From a virus, in IMG/VR virus record IMGVR_UViG_3300025652_000041, positions 27,904 to 91,903 of that record: DNA of 64,000 nt. One strand, 5' to 3'. Below, piece after piece: positions 1-7,149 of the stretch. Position 1 is the first letter of the stretch. Each line of letters starts with the position of its first letter. The position numbers were made by a program, and so were the translations under genes. The notes under the pieces were generated by a model, which had not been told where the DNA came from, did no database searches, and saw only the letters and a list, made by a program, of their open reading frames with translations.

Positions 1-438
1 TTCTCTCCTGCTAGAATGCACCATATTAAACCTGAACTAGAAGAAGTATTATCCCCCGCATTAGAAAAGATGGATGTTCTTCGTACCAAAATAACACATC
101 ATCTAAGTTTCATGAAAAGTATGGAATTGATATGTGATAGTCTGGGTATCAAATTAATACAGGGTTCTTTCCACAAAAGGTGTTGGTCGAATATTTTATT
201 GTCAACACATCCAAGATTCAAAAAAACCGATTCTCCTTGGACTGAATGGATAGAGTATACCCACAAATCACTTAGTAGTTTGAAAGATACCAGTAGACTT
301 GGACTTGGTAGGTATATCGACTTTTATACTTTTGCCGAGAATGACTTCAAAATACTAGAGTACGGTCATCCCAACGAACCCGCTCATGAAGCGTGGTCAC
401 AATACCTATATGATATATTTGTAAAAGAGTTCTCATGA
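1..438 (+). CDS. C-terminal part of an SGNH-hydrolase-like protein (truncated by window edge)
   Basis: The reading frame is open back to base 1, so the true start lies outside the window; the first internal ATG is at 16. About 145 residues are visible. Near the end is a Gly-His-Pro-Asn-x-x-x-x-His stretch followed by an aromatic-rich helix. This looks like the C-terminal Asp/His block of the SGNH (GDSL) hydrolase fold seen in other phage sugar-modification clusters. The N-terminal GDS block is not visible, so catalytic competence cannot be judged. The stop overlaps the next gene (a glycosyltransferase) by four bases, so the two are probably co-translated. Family assignment is tentative. Confidence 0.5.
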   Translation, partial: FSPARMHHIKPELEEVLSPALEKMDVLRTKITHHLSFMKSMELICDSLGIKLIQGSFHKRCWSNILLSTHPRFKKTDSPWTEWIEYTHKSLSSLKDTSRLGLGRYIDFYTFAENDFKILEYGHPNEPAHEAWSQYLYDIFVKEFS

Positions 439-1115
439 AAAATATTATACTACAACACTGGTCGGGTGAGTTGAATTCACTGACTCTACTATCATCTATG
501 AGTATCTCTAAGTATGCTGAGATGGTAAACGCGGACTATGAACTTGTAAGAGGTGACCAATTCACTTCTATGGATGTGAGACCCGAACTACAGAAACTTG
601 TTATGTTGGACAAACGATGGGATGACTATGACAATGTTGTTATGGTTGATGCCGATATGTTTGTTCGTAAGGGTTGTAATGAAAACATATTTGAGTGTGA
701 AGGCATAGGTAGACATACTCAAATCCAAACCAATCTGCGTTCGGGTATTGCAAGAACACTCGGTTTCGTATGGGGTAATGAAGGTGCACCTTACTGGGGT
801 GGATCTATATACAAACTGACCAAGGAACAACGTAAGAAGTTCCGTAGTGTATTGACTGACGATATCGTGTTACGGTATAAACAGAACTGGGTTGATGAAG
901 GTGTCATGCACACTCTCGCACTTAAACTGGGAATGTCCCATACACAGAAGGGTAACTATCTGGACGGTCAGATGTGGAATTATTCTTCGTTTGAACCTGA
1001 TGTGGAACGTGCAAACTTTATACATATAAGAACAAAGATAAAACCTAGTGGCCCCAAAGACACTAAGATGAATAACTACCAAAGACTGGTAGACAGAGGG
1101 TTGATAGCAACCTAA
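435..1115 (+). CDS. Glycosyltransferase, GT-A fold (GT8-like)
   Basis: A 226-residue protein starting at ATG 435, overlapping the upstream stop by four bases. Around residues 68-76 is Val-Asp-Ala-Asp-Met-Phe after a hydrophobic strand. This is the D-x-D metal and nucleotide-sugar site of GT-A glycosyltransferases. A later Gly-Gly-Ser segment and a conserved His near the C-terminus fit GT8-like enzymes. It would transfer a sugar from a nucleotide donor in the host cytoplasm; the acceptor is unknown (host surface glycan, virion protein or modified DNA). Similar enzymes with the same hydrophobic-DxD arrangement occur at 40000, 46688 and 49684, suggesting a paralogous set. It closes the operon that runs in from the left edge. 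Confidence 0.75.
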   Translation: MKNIILQHWSGELNSLTLLSSMSISKYAEMVNADYELVRGDQFTSMDVRPELQKLVMLDKRWDDYDNVVMVDADMFVRKGCNENIFECEGIGRHTQIQTNLRSGIARTLGFVWGNEGAPYWGGSIYKLTKEQRKKFRSVLTDDIVLRYKQNWVDEGVMHTLALKLGMSHTQKGNYLDGQMWNYSSFEPDVERANFIHIRTKIKPSGPKDTKMNNYQRLVDRGLIAT

Positions 1116-1186
1116 AGAATCCCACCTACCTTGGGATCGTGACCTGAACATGTCCCTAAACTGTTCTCTTTCAAAGATATTAATTG

Positions 1187-1194
1187 TATAAATA
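1187..1194 (+). promoter_or_regulatory. T4-type late promoter box TATAAATA
   Basis: A perfect match to the T4 late consensus TATAAATA, 35 bases before the first ATG of the exported-protein operon at 1229. In T4 this box is read by the gp55 sigma with gp33 and the sliding clamp. A gp33-like gene is present in this window at 58499. Confidence 0.75.
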
Positions 1195-1228
1195 GAATCG
1201 TACATAATAACTATTTTTGGATTTATTC

Positions 1229-1804
1229 ATGAAACTACTTTATACCCTACTTATTGGTGTGATTTTAACTTCTTCGGCATATGCTCAAGAAAGTGTTATC
1301 GAAGACATTATAAAGACAGACTCTACAACTAATAGTACTGTTACCACAAAATCTGATTCGACAACTACTTTGAAGTCGCCTCCCCCTTCTGCTATTTCCC
1401 CCACGATTAATACGTCAAACTCTGACCTATGTACATTCGGTGTTGCGGGTGCAGTACAAACACAAATTCTTGGTATCTCTGCGGGTACACAGTTCACTGA
1501 TTATAATTGTGAGAAACTAAAGAATGCTAAGACTTTATACGATATGGGTATGAAAGTTGCAGCAGTATCAGTGATGTGTCAAGATAGACGCATATTTGAT
1601 GCAATGATGAACGCAGGAACACCATGTCCGTATGACGGTATGATCGGCGAAGAAGCTAAACTTGCATGGGAAGCAGAACTTGCCGCAGGTGGTTCACCCG
1701 AAGTGAAAAGTGATAAAGATAAAGAAAAGGAGATGACCACAAATGAGAAGACTCTTGCCGCTAGTGGTGGTATTGGCGCTCTGCTCCTCTTACTCTTACT
1801 CTGA
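1229..1804 (+). CDS. Exported protein with C-terminal hydrophobic tail, conserved in marine T4-like phages
   Basis: A protein of 191 residues. It starts with an evident Sec signal peptide (Lys-Leu-Leu followed by a hydrophobic core, cleavage probably after Ala-Tyr-Ala). A Ser/Thr-rich linker follows, then a domain with several cysteines (residues about 65-135), and the protein ends in a Gly-Gly plus seven-leucine tail that could insert in a membrane. An ATG at 1229 is chosen because the signal peptide begins there. I recall a similar protein from cyanomyoviruses without known function. It lies first behind a late promoter box and overlaps the next gene by 62 bases. Probably periplasmic and late. 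Confidence 0.75.
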   Translation: MKLLYTLLIGVILTSSAYAQESVIEDIIKTDSTTNSTVTTKSDSTTTLKSPPPSAISPTINTSNSDLCTFGVAGAVQTQILGISAGTQFTDYNCEKLKNAKTLYDMGMKVAAVSVMCQDRRIFDAMMNAGTPCPYDGMIGEEAKLAWEAELAAGGSPEVKSDKDKEKEMTTNEKTLAASGGIGALLLLLLL

Positions 1805-2603
1805 GGTCATATCCGGTACAACTAGGAACGCAACCGACTTTGGTTATAATTGGGTGATGCGAAATATCTTGCCACAACAGGCAGGACTTGAAGTATCCAG
1901 TGTGTTGTACAGATATACTGCTATAAAGAATACCGAAGATGATATGGTCGTCTATGTCCAGAACGAAGATGCTGGCGGTGACGGTTACATCTTTCGAGAA
2001 GTGGATGATTGGTCTGGACGAAGATCGAACACTATTAATAAGATAGTTCCGGTAGACAATATACTGATAGACCGTTGGGGAGATGGTTCTATCGAATGGA
2101 CTGGAGAAGGTACTGTAGAAGACGCACGGGTGGTTTACAACTATAGGTACGACCCATGTTTCGATCCACAGACTAGTCCTGACTGTCCTGGCTATGTTGT
2201 ACCAATACCCGATATTCCTGAACCGGACTTGACTGCAATATACGAACAAGAACAAAGATTTATCAAGGAGGAAGCTGAGAAAAAGGCAGAACTTGATGAA
2301 GAGGAACAAAAGGAAAAGGATAGAAGGAGGGTTTCGATACAAAAGAATAGGGAACGTTTAGAAATCGCAATGGGTGCAGTTAACTCAGTGTTAATGAGTG
2401 CTGATGCACAACTAAAGCATGATCAGTTACTTGCGCTTGGTTTAATACCACCAGCATATATGAGAGATATATCTGGGGGAACATATGACGAAACAATTAC
2501 ATTAAAAGATGGTAAGTTACCAACTAATCCTAAAGGAAAAAGAGTTGGACTTGCTCAACAATTATTACATACAAAAATGATAAATAGTCAGTATAACAAC
2601 TAA
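1743..2603 (+). CDS. Exported protein of unknown function
   Basis: A protein of 286 residues. The start is ATG 1743, inside the 3' end of the preceding gene in another frame. The first 20 residues form a signal peptide with a Leu/Val core. A beta-rich domain with paired cysteines near residues 140-150 follows, then a Glu/Lys-rich segment (about 165-205) that should form a coiled coil, and a C-terminal helical part. The pattern suggests a periplasmic or surface protein made late in infection. Homologues are, as I recall, conserved in marine T4-like phages with no assigned role. The long overlap argues for translational coupling with the upstream gene. Confidence 0.7.
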   Translation: MRRLLPLVVVLALCSSYSYSEVISGTTRNATDFGYNWVMRNILPQQAGLEVSSVLYRYTAIKNTEDDMVVYVQNEDAGGDGYIFREVDDWSGRRSNTINKIVPVDNILIDRWGDGSIEWTGEGTVEDARVVYNYRYDPCFDPQTSPDCPGYVVPIPDIPEPDLTAIYEQEQRFIKEEAEKKAELDEEEQKEKDRRRVSIQKNRERLEIAMGAVNSVLMSADAQLKHDQLLALGLIPPAYMRDISGGTYDETITLKDGKLPTNPKGKRVGLAQQLLHTKMINSQYNN

Positions 2604-2619
2604 TCTATAGGGGATAGTT

Positions 2620-3120
2620 ATGTTTAAACAAATTTTATTTGCCACGGTCGCATTAACTTCGACTGGCGTTATGGCATTTACAGAAGTGCCAATTACTGGT
2701 AACGTGGAGTCTAAGTGTGTTATCACTACCGACACGCCCGGAGTCTTTGGTAACCCTGTTAGCAATATTCTTAGTACTAAGTCGATAGATGGTGGGGTAG
2801 AACCTATCGTTCGATTCGATATCATTGAAGCTGGATCTTACAAGGCGGTTCTTTCGTATCCTATCGAGTTTACCACTTCACCGTATTTGAACGATGTTGT
2901 GAATTGGACAGGATTGGTTGATATTGCTGAAGTATCAGATACGTTGATGAATGACTTCGACAACACCAAAGTACTGTACAACAATGTTACAGAATATGAT
3001 TTGACTGTTGCTGGTAGTATATGGTTCAGATCAGAATCTCAAGCAGACTATGGTTATGGGAAATCATTTCCTGGCGGTGTCTACCGTGCCGCAGTCAGTG
3101 CTGAGTGTATAGCGCAATAA
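2620..3120 (+). CDS. Csu/SCPU-pilin-like secreted protein
   Basis: A protein of 166 residues with a signal peptide (cleavage likely after Val-Met-Ala), preceded by an SD-like AGGGGA. The mature part starts with a short strand, a cysteine near residue 33, and ends in a Gly-Gly-x-Tyr-x-Ala-x-Val-x-Ala-x-Cys strand. Beta-sandwich pilins of the Csu/spore-coat-U type have this two-cysteine layout and C-terminal strand. The next gene resembles a PapD-like chaperone, which fits a pilin/chaperone pair. No usher gene is visible. The fold call comes from pattern reading only; it may be any secreted beta-sandwich. Confidence 0.55.
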   Translation: MFKQILFATVALTSTGVMAFTEVPITGNVESKCVITTDTPGVFGNPVSNILSTKSIDGGVEPIVRFDIIEAGSYKAVLSYPIEFTTSPYLNDVVNWTGLVDIAEVSDTLMNDFDNTKVLYNNVTEYDLTVAGSIWFRSESQADYGYGKSFPGGVYRAAVSAECIAQ

Positions 3121-3124
3121 TATC

Positions 3125-3499
3125 ATGCGTTATATTATGATGTTATTAGTCCTTATCGGTGGGTATGCGAATGCCCACCAATGGACACCCACGTACCCAA
3201 AACTGAAGTTATCTCATGTCTCTGGTATTATGAAAGTTGATATGGAACTCTTCAACAGCAGGCAGGATGTTGGTTGGTATGAAATATCCGTGTTCGATAA
3301 AGATTGGAATCCTGTAAAGTTTGCGGTAGGTGGTGAACGAATACTAAATGTTCCCTATCTAAAGAAACAAAAAGTGGAAGTGTATGTTAGATTTGGTGAT
3401 ACTAAACTCGTCAAATACATATGCAGTAAATCTAAGATAATAGCGGAAGATGAAAGAGTAACGGTGGTGTCATCGAGGATATGTTCGAAACTTAAATAG
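3125..3499 (+). CDS. Periplasmic PapD-chaperone-like protein
   Basis: A 124-residue protein with a signal peptide (cleavage after Ala-Asn-Ala). The mature region has alternating strands: a leader segment Tyr-Pro-Lys-Leu, a strand with Leu-Phe-Asn-Ser-Arg, and Tyr-Glu-Ile-Ser-Val-Phe-Asp-Lys-Asp-Trp. This resembles the N-terminal immunoglobulin-like domain of fimbrial chaperones (the strand where D/E-rich and basic residues clamp a pilin terminus). Two cysteines near the C-terminus may form a disulfide. It follows the pilin-like gene by four bases, so the two products probably act together in the periplasm. It is half the length of classic two-domain chaperones. Confidence 0.5.
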   Translation: MRYIMMLLVLIGGYANAHQWTPTYPKLKLSHVSGIMKVDMELFNSRQDVGWYEISVFDKDWNPVKFAVGGERILNVPYLKKQKVEVYVRFGDTKLVKYICSKSKIIAEDERVTVVSSRICSKLK

Positions 3500-3945
3500 T
3501 GAGTGATGTAGTGAGATATTTTATAGTGATTTTAACAATATTATGTGTGGGACAGGTTCATGGAGATTCTAGTGCTTTGAATCTATCATTACCACAATCC
3601 CCATCTAATTATGCTTCAGATCAAATTAGGGCTGGTGATATAGATTGTCGGAATGCAATTGGTTCTGCTACTAACGTAGAGTTCGGTGTTGTCGGTATAA
3701 TCAATCAAGATGATCCATTCAATACGATGGGCATTGACAGTAACCTATACAATAATGGTAGTGGTAAAATGAAAGATGTTGGTGTATATGCCAAGATCAC
3801 CATACCTATAGGTGCACCAAAAGAAAGAATCAACTGTAATACATTATACCAATTAGAACTTACTAAGAAAAGATTAGAAGTCCAGAAGTTACAAGCAGAG
3901 TTGGCGAATCTAAGAAAACTGAAATTCGAGGGTGATGAGAAATAA
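3499..3945 (+). CDS. Exported protein with C-terminal coiled coil
   Basis: A 148-residue protein starting at a GTG overlapping the previous stop; a second GTG at 3511 is an alternative. Residues about 5-22 form a hydrophobic signal sequence. The mature part carries two cysteines about 65 residues apart and ends in a Leu/Glu/Lys-rich helix. I recall conserved homologues in cyanomyoviruses. No function is known. It sits in the exported-protein operon between the chaperone-like gene and a membrane-anchored coiled coil. Confidence 0.65.
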   Translation: MSDVVRYFIVILTILCVGQVHGDSSALNLSLPQSPSNYASDQIRAGDIDCRNAIGSATNVEFGVVGIINQDDPFNTMGIDSNLYNNGSGKMKDVGVYAKITIPIGAPKERINCNTLYQLELTKKRLEVQKLQAELANLRKLKFEGDEK

Positions 3946-4457
3946 TGTCAGAAGAAGAAGACAAAACAGAAATCGAATTTGGAGGAATGACCTTCAAAGG
4001 TGGTAGGATGTTCGCATTGATCACCGCTCTCTCTACACTTGGTGGTGCAGCCTGGGGTGGTTTTGAATTCTACAATGACTATCGTAATATGAAAGAGATT
4101 GTGGAGAACATTGACGTAGACGCTATCTCAGCACGTAACGATATTATCGAGACCAAACTAGACGAAGCAATAGAATATACCCGTGACATTAAGTCTGGTC
4201 TACGTGACGACATCATCTCTATCGAGAAACAAGCAGACCGTGTAGAGGACAATCTAAGAATTACCGAAACTGAAGTACGTGACATGATCGATAAAGCAAA
4301 TGATCGATTCGAAGACAAACGCAACCAACTACAAGAAAACTACGATACCCAACTCAACCGTCTACGTGACAAGAACGACCGAGAGTTAAAAGAACTCGAA
4401 GAACGTCTCACAGACCTAGTTCAAAAGGCATTGGATAACCCCCTGTCCGATAACTAA
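3945..4457 (+). CDS. Membrane-anchored coiled-coil protein
   Basis: A protein of 170 residues. After an acidic N-terminus, residues about 24-45 form one transmembrane helix (Ala-Leu-Ile-Thr-Ala-Leu then Gly-Gly-Ala-Ala-Trp-Gly-Gly-Phe). The rest is a long, highly charged Glu/Lys/Arg helix that should form an extended coiled coil. The first base overlaps the upstream stop. It may bridge the membrane to the other exported proteins of this operon, or act in lysis, but neither is shown. The hairpin after its stop probably ends the operon. Confidence 0.65.
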   Translation: MSEEEDKTEIEFGGMTFKGGRMFALITALSTLGGAAWGGFEFYNDYRNMKEIVENIDVDAISARNDIIETKLDEAIEYTRDIKSGLRDDIISIEKQADRVEDNLRITETEVRDMIDKANDRFEDKRNQLQENYDTQLNRLRDKNDRELKELEERLTDLVQKALDNPLSDN

Positions 4458-4499
4458 GTACACACCAATTCGCATATAAAGAGAATTTGTGTATACTTA
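4456..4499 (+). terminator. Operon-end hairpin
   Basis: An imperfect inverted repeat begins at the stop codon of the preceding gene: AAGT-ACACA-AATTC pairs with GAATT-TGTGT-ACTT around a loop of about 11 bases. There is no clean T-run after it, so it may be an RNA-stabilising hairpin rather than a classic terminator. Confidence 0.45.
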
Positions 4500-4507
4500 A
4501 TCCCCCC

Positions 4508-4536
4508 TTGACATCCTCCCCTTACTGTGGTATACT
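4508..4536 (+). promoter_or_regulatory. Sigma-70-type promoter overlapped by an inverted repeat
   Basis: TTGACA (4508-4513), a 17-base spacer and TATACT (4531-4536). A perfect 7-base inverted repeat, CCTCCCC (4515-4521) and GGGGAGG (4552-4558), overlaps the spacer and the start region. It could be an operator or an RNA structure. No gene starts before 4692, so the transcript has a leader of about 150 bases. Confidence 0.65.
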
Positions 4537-4631
4537 AAGCCTTATCCAGTCGGGGAGGGTGATTATACCTTTCCGTTATATCAAACCCCATAAAAGTGTT
4601 AAAAAAGTCTAAAAGAATCAGCTGATAAGTG

Positions 4632-4660
4632 TTGACTTCTTGTTATGATTATGAGATAAT
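4632..4660 (+). promoter_or_regulatory. Early-type promoter, TTGACT-N17-GATAAT family
   Basis: TTGACT, 17 bases, GATAAT, with the conserved spacer end (TTATGATTATGA) and conserved leader ATTGAGTTGAGAGG before ATG 4692. First of a set of near-identical promoters in this window. Confidence 0.85.
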
Positions 4661-4691
4661 GGTTACCTAATTGAGTTGAGAGGTGTTTGTT

Positions 4692-4862
4692 ATGACTTTA
4701 TCTTTTGAATGTGTTACCCAAAACTTTCCATCAACAATTGGTATGGCGGTAGGTTCTACCGTTATCGTGCGGGACGTTCCCGCTTCATCTAACCCTAACG
4801 GGGTTGCCACTATTGAGGTCAAACGCCTCACTAATGAGTACTGCGATGTACAGGAGTTATAA
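4692..4862 (+). CDS. Small early protein, unknown
   Basis: A 56-residue reading frame that begins at the ATG placed exactly where all other early cassettes of this family start, after GAGAGGTGTTTGTT. It contains a hydrophobic stretch around residues 16-29. No family is recognised. The promoter, spacing and ribosome site are the main evidence. A C(UUCG)G hairpin follows the stop. Confidence 0.55.
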   Translation: MTLSFECVTQNFPSTIGMAVGSTVIVRDVPASSNPNGVATIEVKRLTNEYCDVQEL

Positions 4863-4879
4863 AGACTTCGGTTCTTATA
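4858..4879 (+). terminator. Hairpin with C(UUCG)G tetraloop
   Basis: TATAAAGAC and GTTCTTATA form a stem (one mismatch, one wobble) capped by TTCG closed by C-G, an exceptionally stable RNA tetraloop. It starts at the stop codon of the preceding gene and precedes the next early promoter. It lacks a strong T-run, so it may end or stabilise the transcript. Confidence 0.5.
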
Positions 4880-4901
4880 CCAAAATGTTCTAAAGAAGGT
4901 G

Positions 4902-4930
4902 TTGACTTCTTGTTATGATTATGAGATAAT
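4902..4930 (+). promoter_or_regulatory. Early-type promoter, TTGACT-N17-GATAAT family
   Basis: Same -35, spacer and -10 as the promoter at 4632-4660, identical over more than 25 bases, with leader ATTGAGTTGAGAG before ATG 4959. Part of the upstream repeat (CCAAAATGTTCTAAA, about 4881) is present. Confidence 0.85.
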
Positions 4931-4958
4931 ACCTTTGTTGATTGAGTTGAGAGATATT

Positions 4959-5096
4959 ATGAATAGAGAAGAACAGATTACTTACCACTGGAATGACTTG
5001 ATGGTTCATTGTGAAACTAAAGAACGTTTCAATGAAGAAGAGTTCGAAAGAATCTACAATGAGATTATTGCAAAAATTAATGAGATGGAGAATTAA
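4959..5096 (+). CDS. Small early protein, paralogue of 36496-36642
   Basis: A protein of 45 residues. The start is set at ATG 4959, just after the early leader; the frame is open upstream but that part is promoter. It is acidic and helical. A Trp-Asn-Asp-Leu near residue 11 and a C-terminal Glu-x-Glu-[FY]-x-[RK]-Ile pattern followed by Ile-x-x-x-Ile-Asn-Glu are shared with the 48-residue product at 36496, which sits behind the same promoter type. Function unknown; a small inhibitor or adaptor acting on host machinery would be typical for such genes. Confidence 0.65.
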   Translation: MNREEQITYHWNDLMVHCETKERFNEEEFERIYNEIIAKINEMEN

Positions 5097-5097
5097 A

Positions 5098-5400
5098 ATG
5101 ACCGCATTCGTTAAAGAAAACTTCAGCTGGGACGGTATGTACCTTATGTATCAAGGTGAGTTCGAAGGTTCACGCACTATGGAACAGATAGCACCGAACT
5201 GTCACCCATCTTGGTATGGTAAACCAGAACGTAGGTTCATTGCGCGATTCAAGTATGGTTCGAAACCATTTAAGTCTTGGATTAACTTCCTATGTAAGAA
5301 AGTCTCGATCGAAGAGTATATCGAGATGAGTCAAAAAACTAGTCCGATGGAGACGATGGAATACTTCGGTTTCAAACCACGTAAGAAGAGGACTGTATAA
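5098..5400 (+). CDS. Unknown early protein
   Basis: A protein of 100 residues from ATG 5098, directly after the previous stop. Aromatic-rich N-terminal half, basic C-terminus (Lys-Pro-Arg-Lys-Lys-Arg). No family recognised. It ends with TAATG shared with the next start, so it belongs to the cassette begun at 4902. Confidence 0.6.
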   Translation: MTAFVKENFSWDGMYLMYQGEFEGSRTMEQIAPNCHPSWYGKPERRFIARFKYGSKPFKSWINFLCKKVSIEEYIEMSQKTSPMETMEYFGFKPRKKRTV

Positions 5401-5615
5401 TGTACGGTAAAGTTGGCGAGACTATTCAATGGGAAACTCATAATGCCATAATTACAGGTGAGATAGTGTTTGTTCATGAGAATCTAGTCGATAACGATAT
5501 TGATTACTATAGTATTGCGACTGGCCCTGAACCTATGGACAGACACTTTCTTGATAGTAAAATGATGAAAACCCTTAATGTTAAAAATTTATCTAACGGA
5601 GAACAATATGTCTAA
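5400..5615 (+). CDS. Unknown small early protein
   Basis: A protein of 71 residues whose ATG overlaps the previous stop by one base. Alternating hydrophobic residues suggest a small beta-barrel (Gly-Lys-Val-Gly-Glu-Thr-Ile-x-Trp and Ile-Thr-Gly-Glu-Ile-Val). The 3' end overlaps the next gene and carries its ribosome site (ACGGAG). No function assigned. Confidence 0.6.
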   Translation: MYGKVGETIQWETHNAIITGEIVFVHENLVDNDIDYYSIATGPEPMDRHFLDSKMMKTLNVKNLSNGEQYV

Positions 5616-5832
5616 AATAATGATTGAAATGGAAGAGGAACAGGTTGACGCGATAATGATCGGTGAATTGAAATGGCACCTCGAAACCTTCGGGAAAGAT
5701 CTGGAACGCAGAGAAAAGGGTGAGGGTTTGTCTATATTTGATAATGACCCTAAGGCTGATGTTGTTTACCTGAATGAATATATCGAGGCCTTCGGTTTAG
5801 TGTTGGATTACTATGGTGGTAATCTAAAATGA
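5608..5832 (+). CDS. Small acidic protein of the LVLD-[YW]-YGG family
   Basis: A 74-residue protein from ATG 5608 with a strong SD (CGGAGA) 7 bases upstream. It starts with a short strand, continues as an acidic helix and ends Tyr-x-x-Ala-Phe-x-Leu-Val-Leu-Asp-Tyr-Tyr-Gly-Gly. The product at 10482 has the same C-terminal signature and the same start, so these are paralogues. Similar small proteins recur, as I recall, in T4-like phages. Function unknown. Confidence 0.65.
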   Translation: MSKIMIEMEEEQVDAIMIGELKWHLETFGKDLERREKGEGLSIFDNDPKADVVYLNEYIEAFGLVLDYYGGNLK

Positions 5833-5984
5833 GTAAGTCACTCGTATTGGGGATAATTGAGGAAGAGTTAACTCGACTTCATAAGGAAGCAAAAGAAAGT
5901 ACAGAAACTTCTATTCTCATAATGACTGCCCACTCTATTGGACTGATGCAGAGAGTGAAACAACGTATCGAAGAGGAAGTATAG
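5829..5984 (+). CDS. Small helical protein, unknown
   Basis: A protein of 51 residues whose ATG overlaps the preceding stop (ATGA). Almost entirely helical, with Glu/Lys-rich faces (Glu-Glu-Glu-Leu-x-Arg-Leu-His-Lys-Glu-Ala). Support comes from the coupled start and tight packing; no family recognised. Confidence 0.5.
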   Translation: MSKSLVLGIIEEELTRLHKEAKESTETSILIMTAHSIGLMQRVKQRIEEEV

Positions 5985-5985
5985 A

Positions 5986-6042
5986 ATGACACATGGTGAA
6001 TGGCATTTGTTGCAAGTGTTGATTAATTGGAGGAGTGAGTGA
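5986..6042 (+). pseudogene. 18-codon remnant related to the C-terminus of the 12014 gene
   Basis: ATG 5986 to TGA 6042 encodes only 18 residues: a Tyr-Gly-Glu-Phe-like start (His-Gly-Glu-Trp), then Leu-Leu-Gln-Val-Leu-Ile-Asn, ending Ser-Glu. The product at 12014-12232 ends Gly-Glu-Phe-Glu-Leu-Leu-Gln-Val-Leu-Met-Asn ... Ser-Glu. The DNA also matches (TTACAAGTGTTGAT). It looks like a decayed copy that retained a coupled start and supplies the ribosome site for the next gene. Confidence 0.45.
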
Positions 6043-6491
6043 TGAAAATCCACATTGATCGATTCACCAGCAACAACCCAGAACTCACATTTGATGATGT
6101 GGTACAGAACATTCGTATGGGTGTTACTGATAAAGGAACCGTGAATGTTCATTTCGAGACCCGTGACAAATACATAGAGGTGGAAGCCAACGGTACAGTT
6201 GGTGGCCCAGACTATAAGGGCCAGACGATTCATCTTTCTCCTCATCTATGGATTATTGGGGATGGTGGCCTAGGACGACAGTTGGACGGGACGGATGATG
6301 AGTTTTACGATCATCCAAACTTTTGGAGCGCAACACTAATAGTTGACACGGAGGACAATAAATATTATACCAGTAGTGTGATTGCATTGAAGCACGAATA
6401 TTTTGTGAGTTATGTCCTCGACAGTGAAGTGATGAACCATGATTGCCTTGGTGAAGTTGAAATTATTGAATGGGTGGAGGAGAGTGAGTGA
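6042..6491 (+). CDS. Unknown protein
   Basis: A protein of 149 residues; ATG 6042 is preferred over GTG 6039, with AGGAG upstream. Beta-rich with many Asp/Gly turns and a Trp-containing centre. No motif recognised. It is followed directly by a clear intrinsic terminator and closes the cassette that began at 4902. Confidence 0.6.
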   Translation: MKIHIDRFTSNNPELTFDDVVQNIRMGVTDKGTVNVHFETRDKYIEVEANGTVGGPDYKGQTIHLSPHLWIIGDGGLGRQLDGTDDEFYDHPNFWSATLIVDTEDNKYYTSSVIALKHEYFVSYVLDSEVMNHDCLGEVEIIEWVEESE

Positions 6492-6495
6492 TGAG

Positions 6496-6523
6496 AAAAA
6501 GAGGTTATAAAGACCTCTTTTTT
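6496..6523 (+). terminator. Rho-independent terminator
   Basis: AAAAAGAGGT pairs with ACCTCTTTTT around a 7-base loop, and the 3' arm merges into a T-run. It lies 4 bases after the preceding stop. The A-run on the left may make it work on both strands. Confidence 0.8.
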
Positions 6524-6548
6524 ATAACAAAATAATCTAAGAAAACAG

Positions 6549-6577
6549 TTTACTTTTGCTCAATTCTATTATATAAT
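6549..6577 (+). promoter_or_regulatory. Sigma-70-type promoter, diverged family member
   Basis: TTTACT, 17 bases, TATAAT, with leader AAATTGAGATGAGGAGTAG. Upstream is the shared AT-rich element TATAACAAAATAATCTAAG (about 6522-6540). Confidence 0.75.
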
Positions 6578-6609
6578 TATTACATAAATTGAGATGAGGA
6601 GTAGAGATT

Positions 6610-6966
6610 ATGACTGAATCAAAATATGAAACCAAAACCACCGTGTTTGATCGTGAACATGCCGAGTATACCATGGTGAGTTTTGTTGATAAAGAAACTG
6701 GTGAGATCAGTCATTACGAACTCAACATCAAAGAAAAAGGCTCAACGGGTTTACTAAGCACTACTTGGAGGATGGTGGTTGACCATGGCAGTGACATTGT
6801 GGATATTATTCTCAACACTGAGAAGAAACTACAACTGATCAAACTGTTAGATGAGTTCACTCAAGAAATGGAAGGGCACAGTTACTACAGTAGCAATCCT
6901 GGCATCAGCACCGACGATTATGAAGATGTTGCTGATCGCATTCTGGAAAAATTCTTTTTGAAGTAG
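6610..6966 (+). CDS. Unknown early protein
   Basis: A 118-residue protein with a strong ribosome site (GAGGAGTAG). The N-terminal half alternates as beta strands (Thr-rich, then Tyr-Thr-Met-Val-Ser-Phe-Val-Asp-Lys-Glu-Thr-Gly-Glu), the C-terminal half is helical and acidic. No family recognised. First gene behind the promoter at 6549. Confidence 0.6.
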   Translation: MTESKYETKTTVFDREHAEYTMVSFVDKETGEISHYELNIKEKGSTGLLSTTWRMVVDHGSDIVDIILNTEKKLQLIKLLDEFTQEMEGHSYYSSNPGISTDDYEDVADRILEKFFLK

Positions 6967-6978
6967 GAGTAGAGAAAA

Positions 6979-7128
6979 ATGAGAGAGTTAATTATTAGCA
7001 ATATTGTCAATTCTTCCAAATGGATATTATGTATTAATAACGGCCTGGAAGATGAGCTGCCTAGATTAGAGATTCAGTCAGATCAAATGTTGCTTGAACT
7101 TTACAATTTTTATGTTGTTGGATTATGA
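6979..7128 (+). CDS. Small unknown protein
   Basis: A 49-residue frame from ATG 6979 with the SD GGAGTAGAGA 6-12 bases upstream, the same leader as the preceding gene. Hydrophobic and acidic residues alternate; no family recognised. Confidence 0.5.
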   Translation: MRELIISNIVNSSKWILCINNGLEDELPRLEIQSDQMLLELYNFYVVGL

Positions 7129-7149
7129 AAAACGCAAGGACAGTGAGTG

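Noticed and set aside
1118-1137. ATCCCA...TGGGAT hairpin after the first glycosyltransferase
   Set aside because: Six base pairs with no T-run; too weak to call a terminator.
4540-4691. Search for a tRNA or riboswitch in the leader
   Set aside because: No cloverleaf and no recognised riboswitch core; recorded only as an untranslated leader with an inverted repeat.
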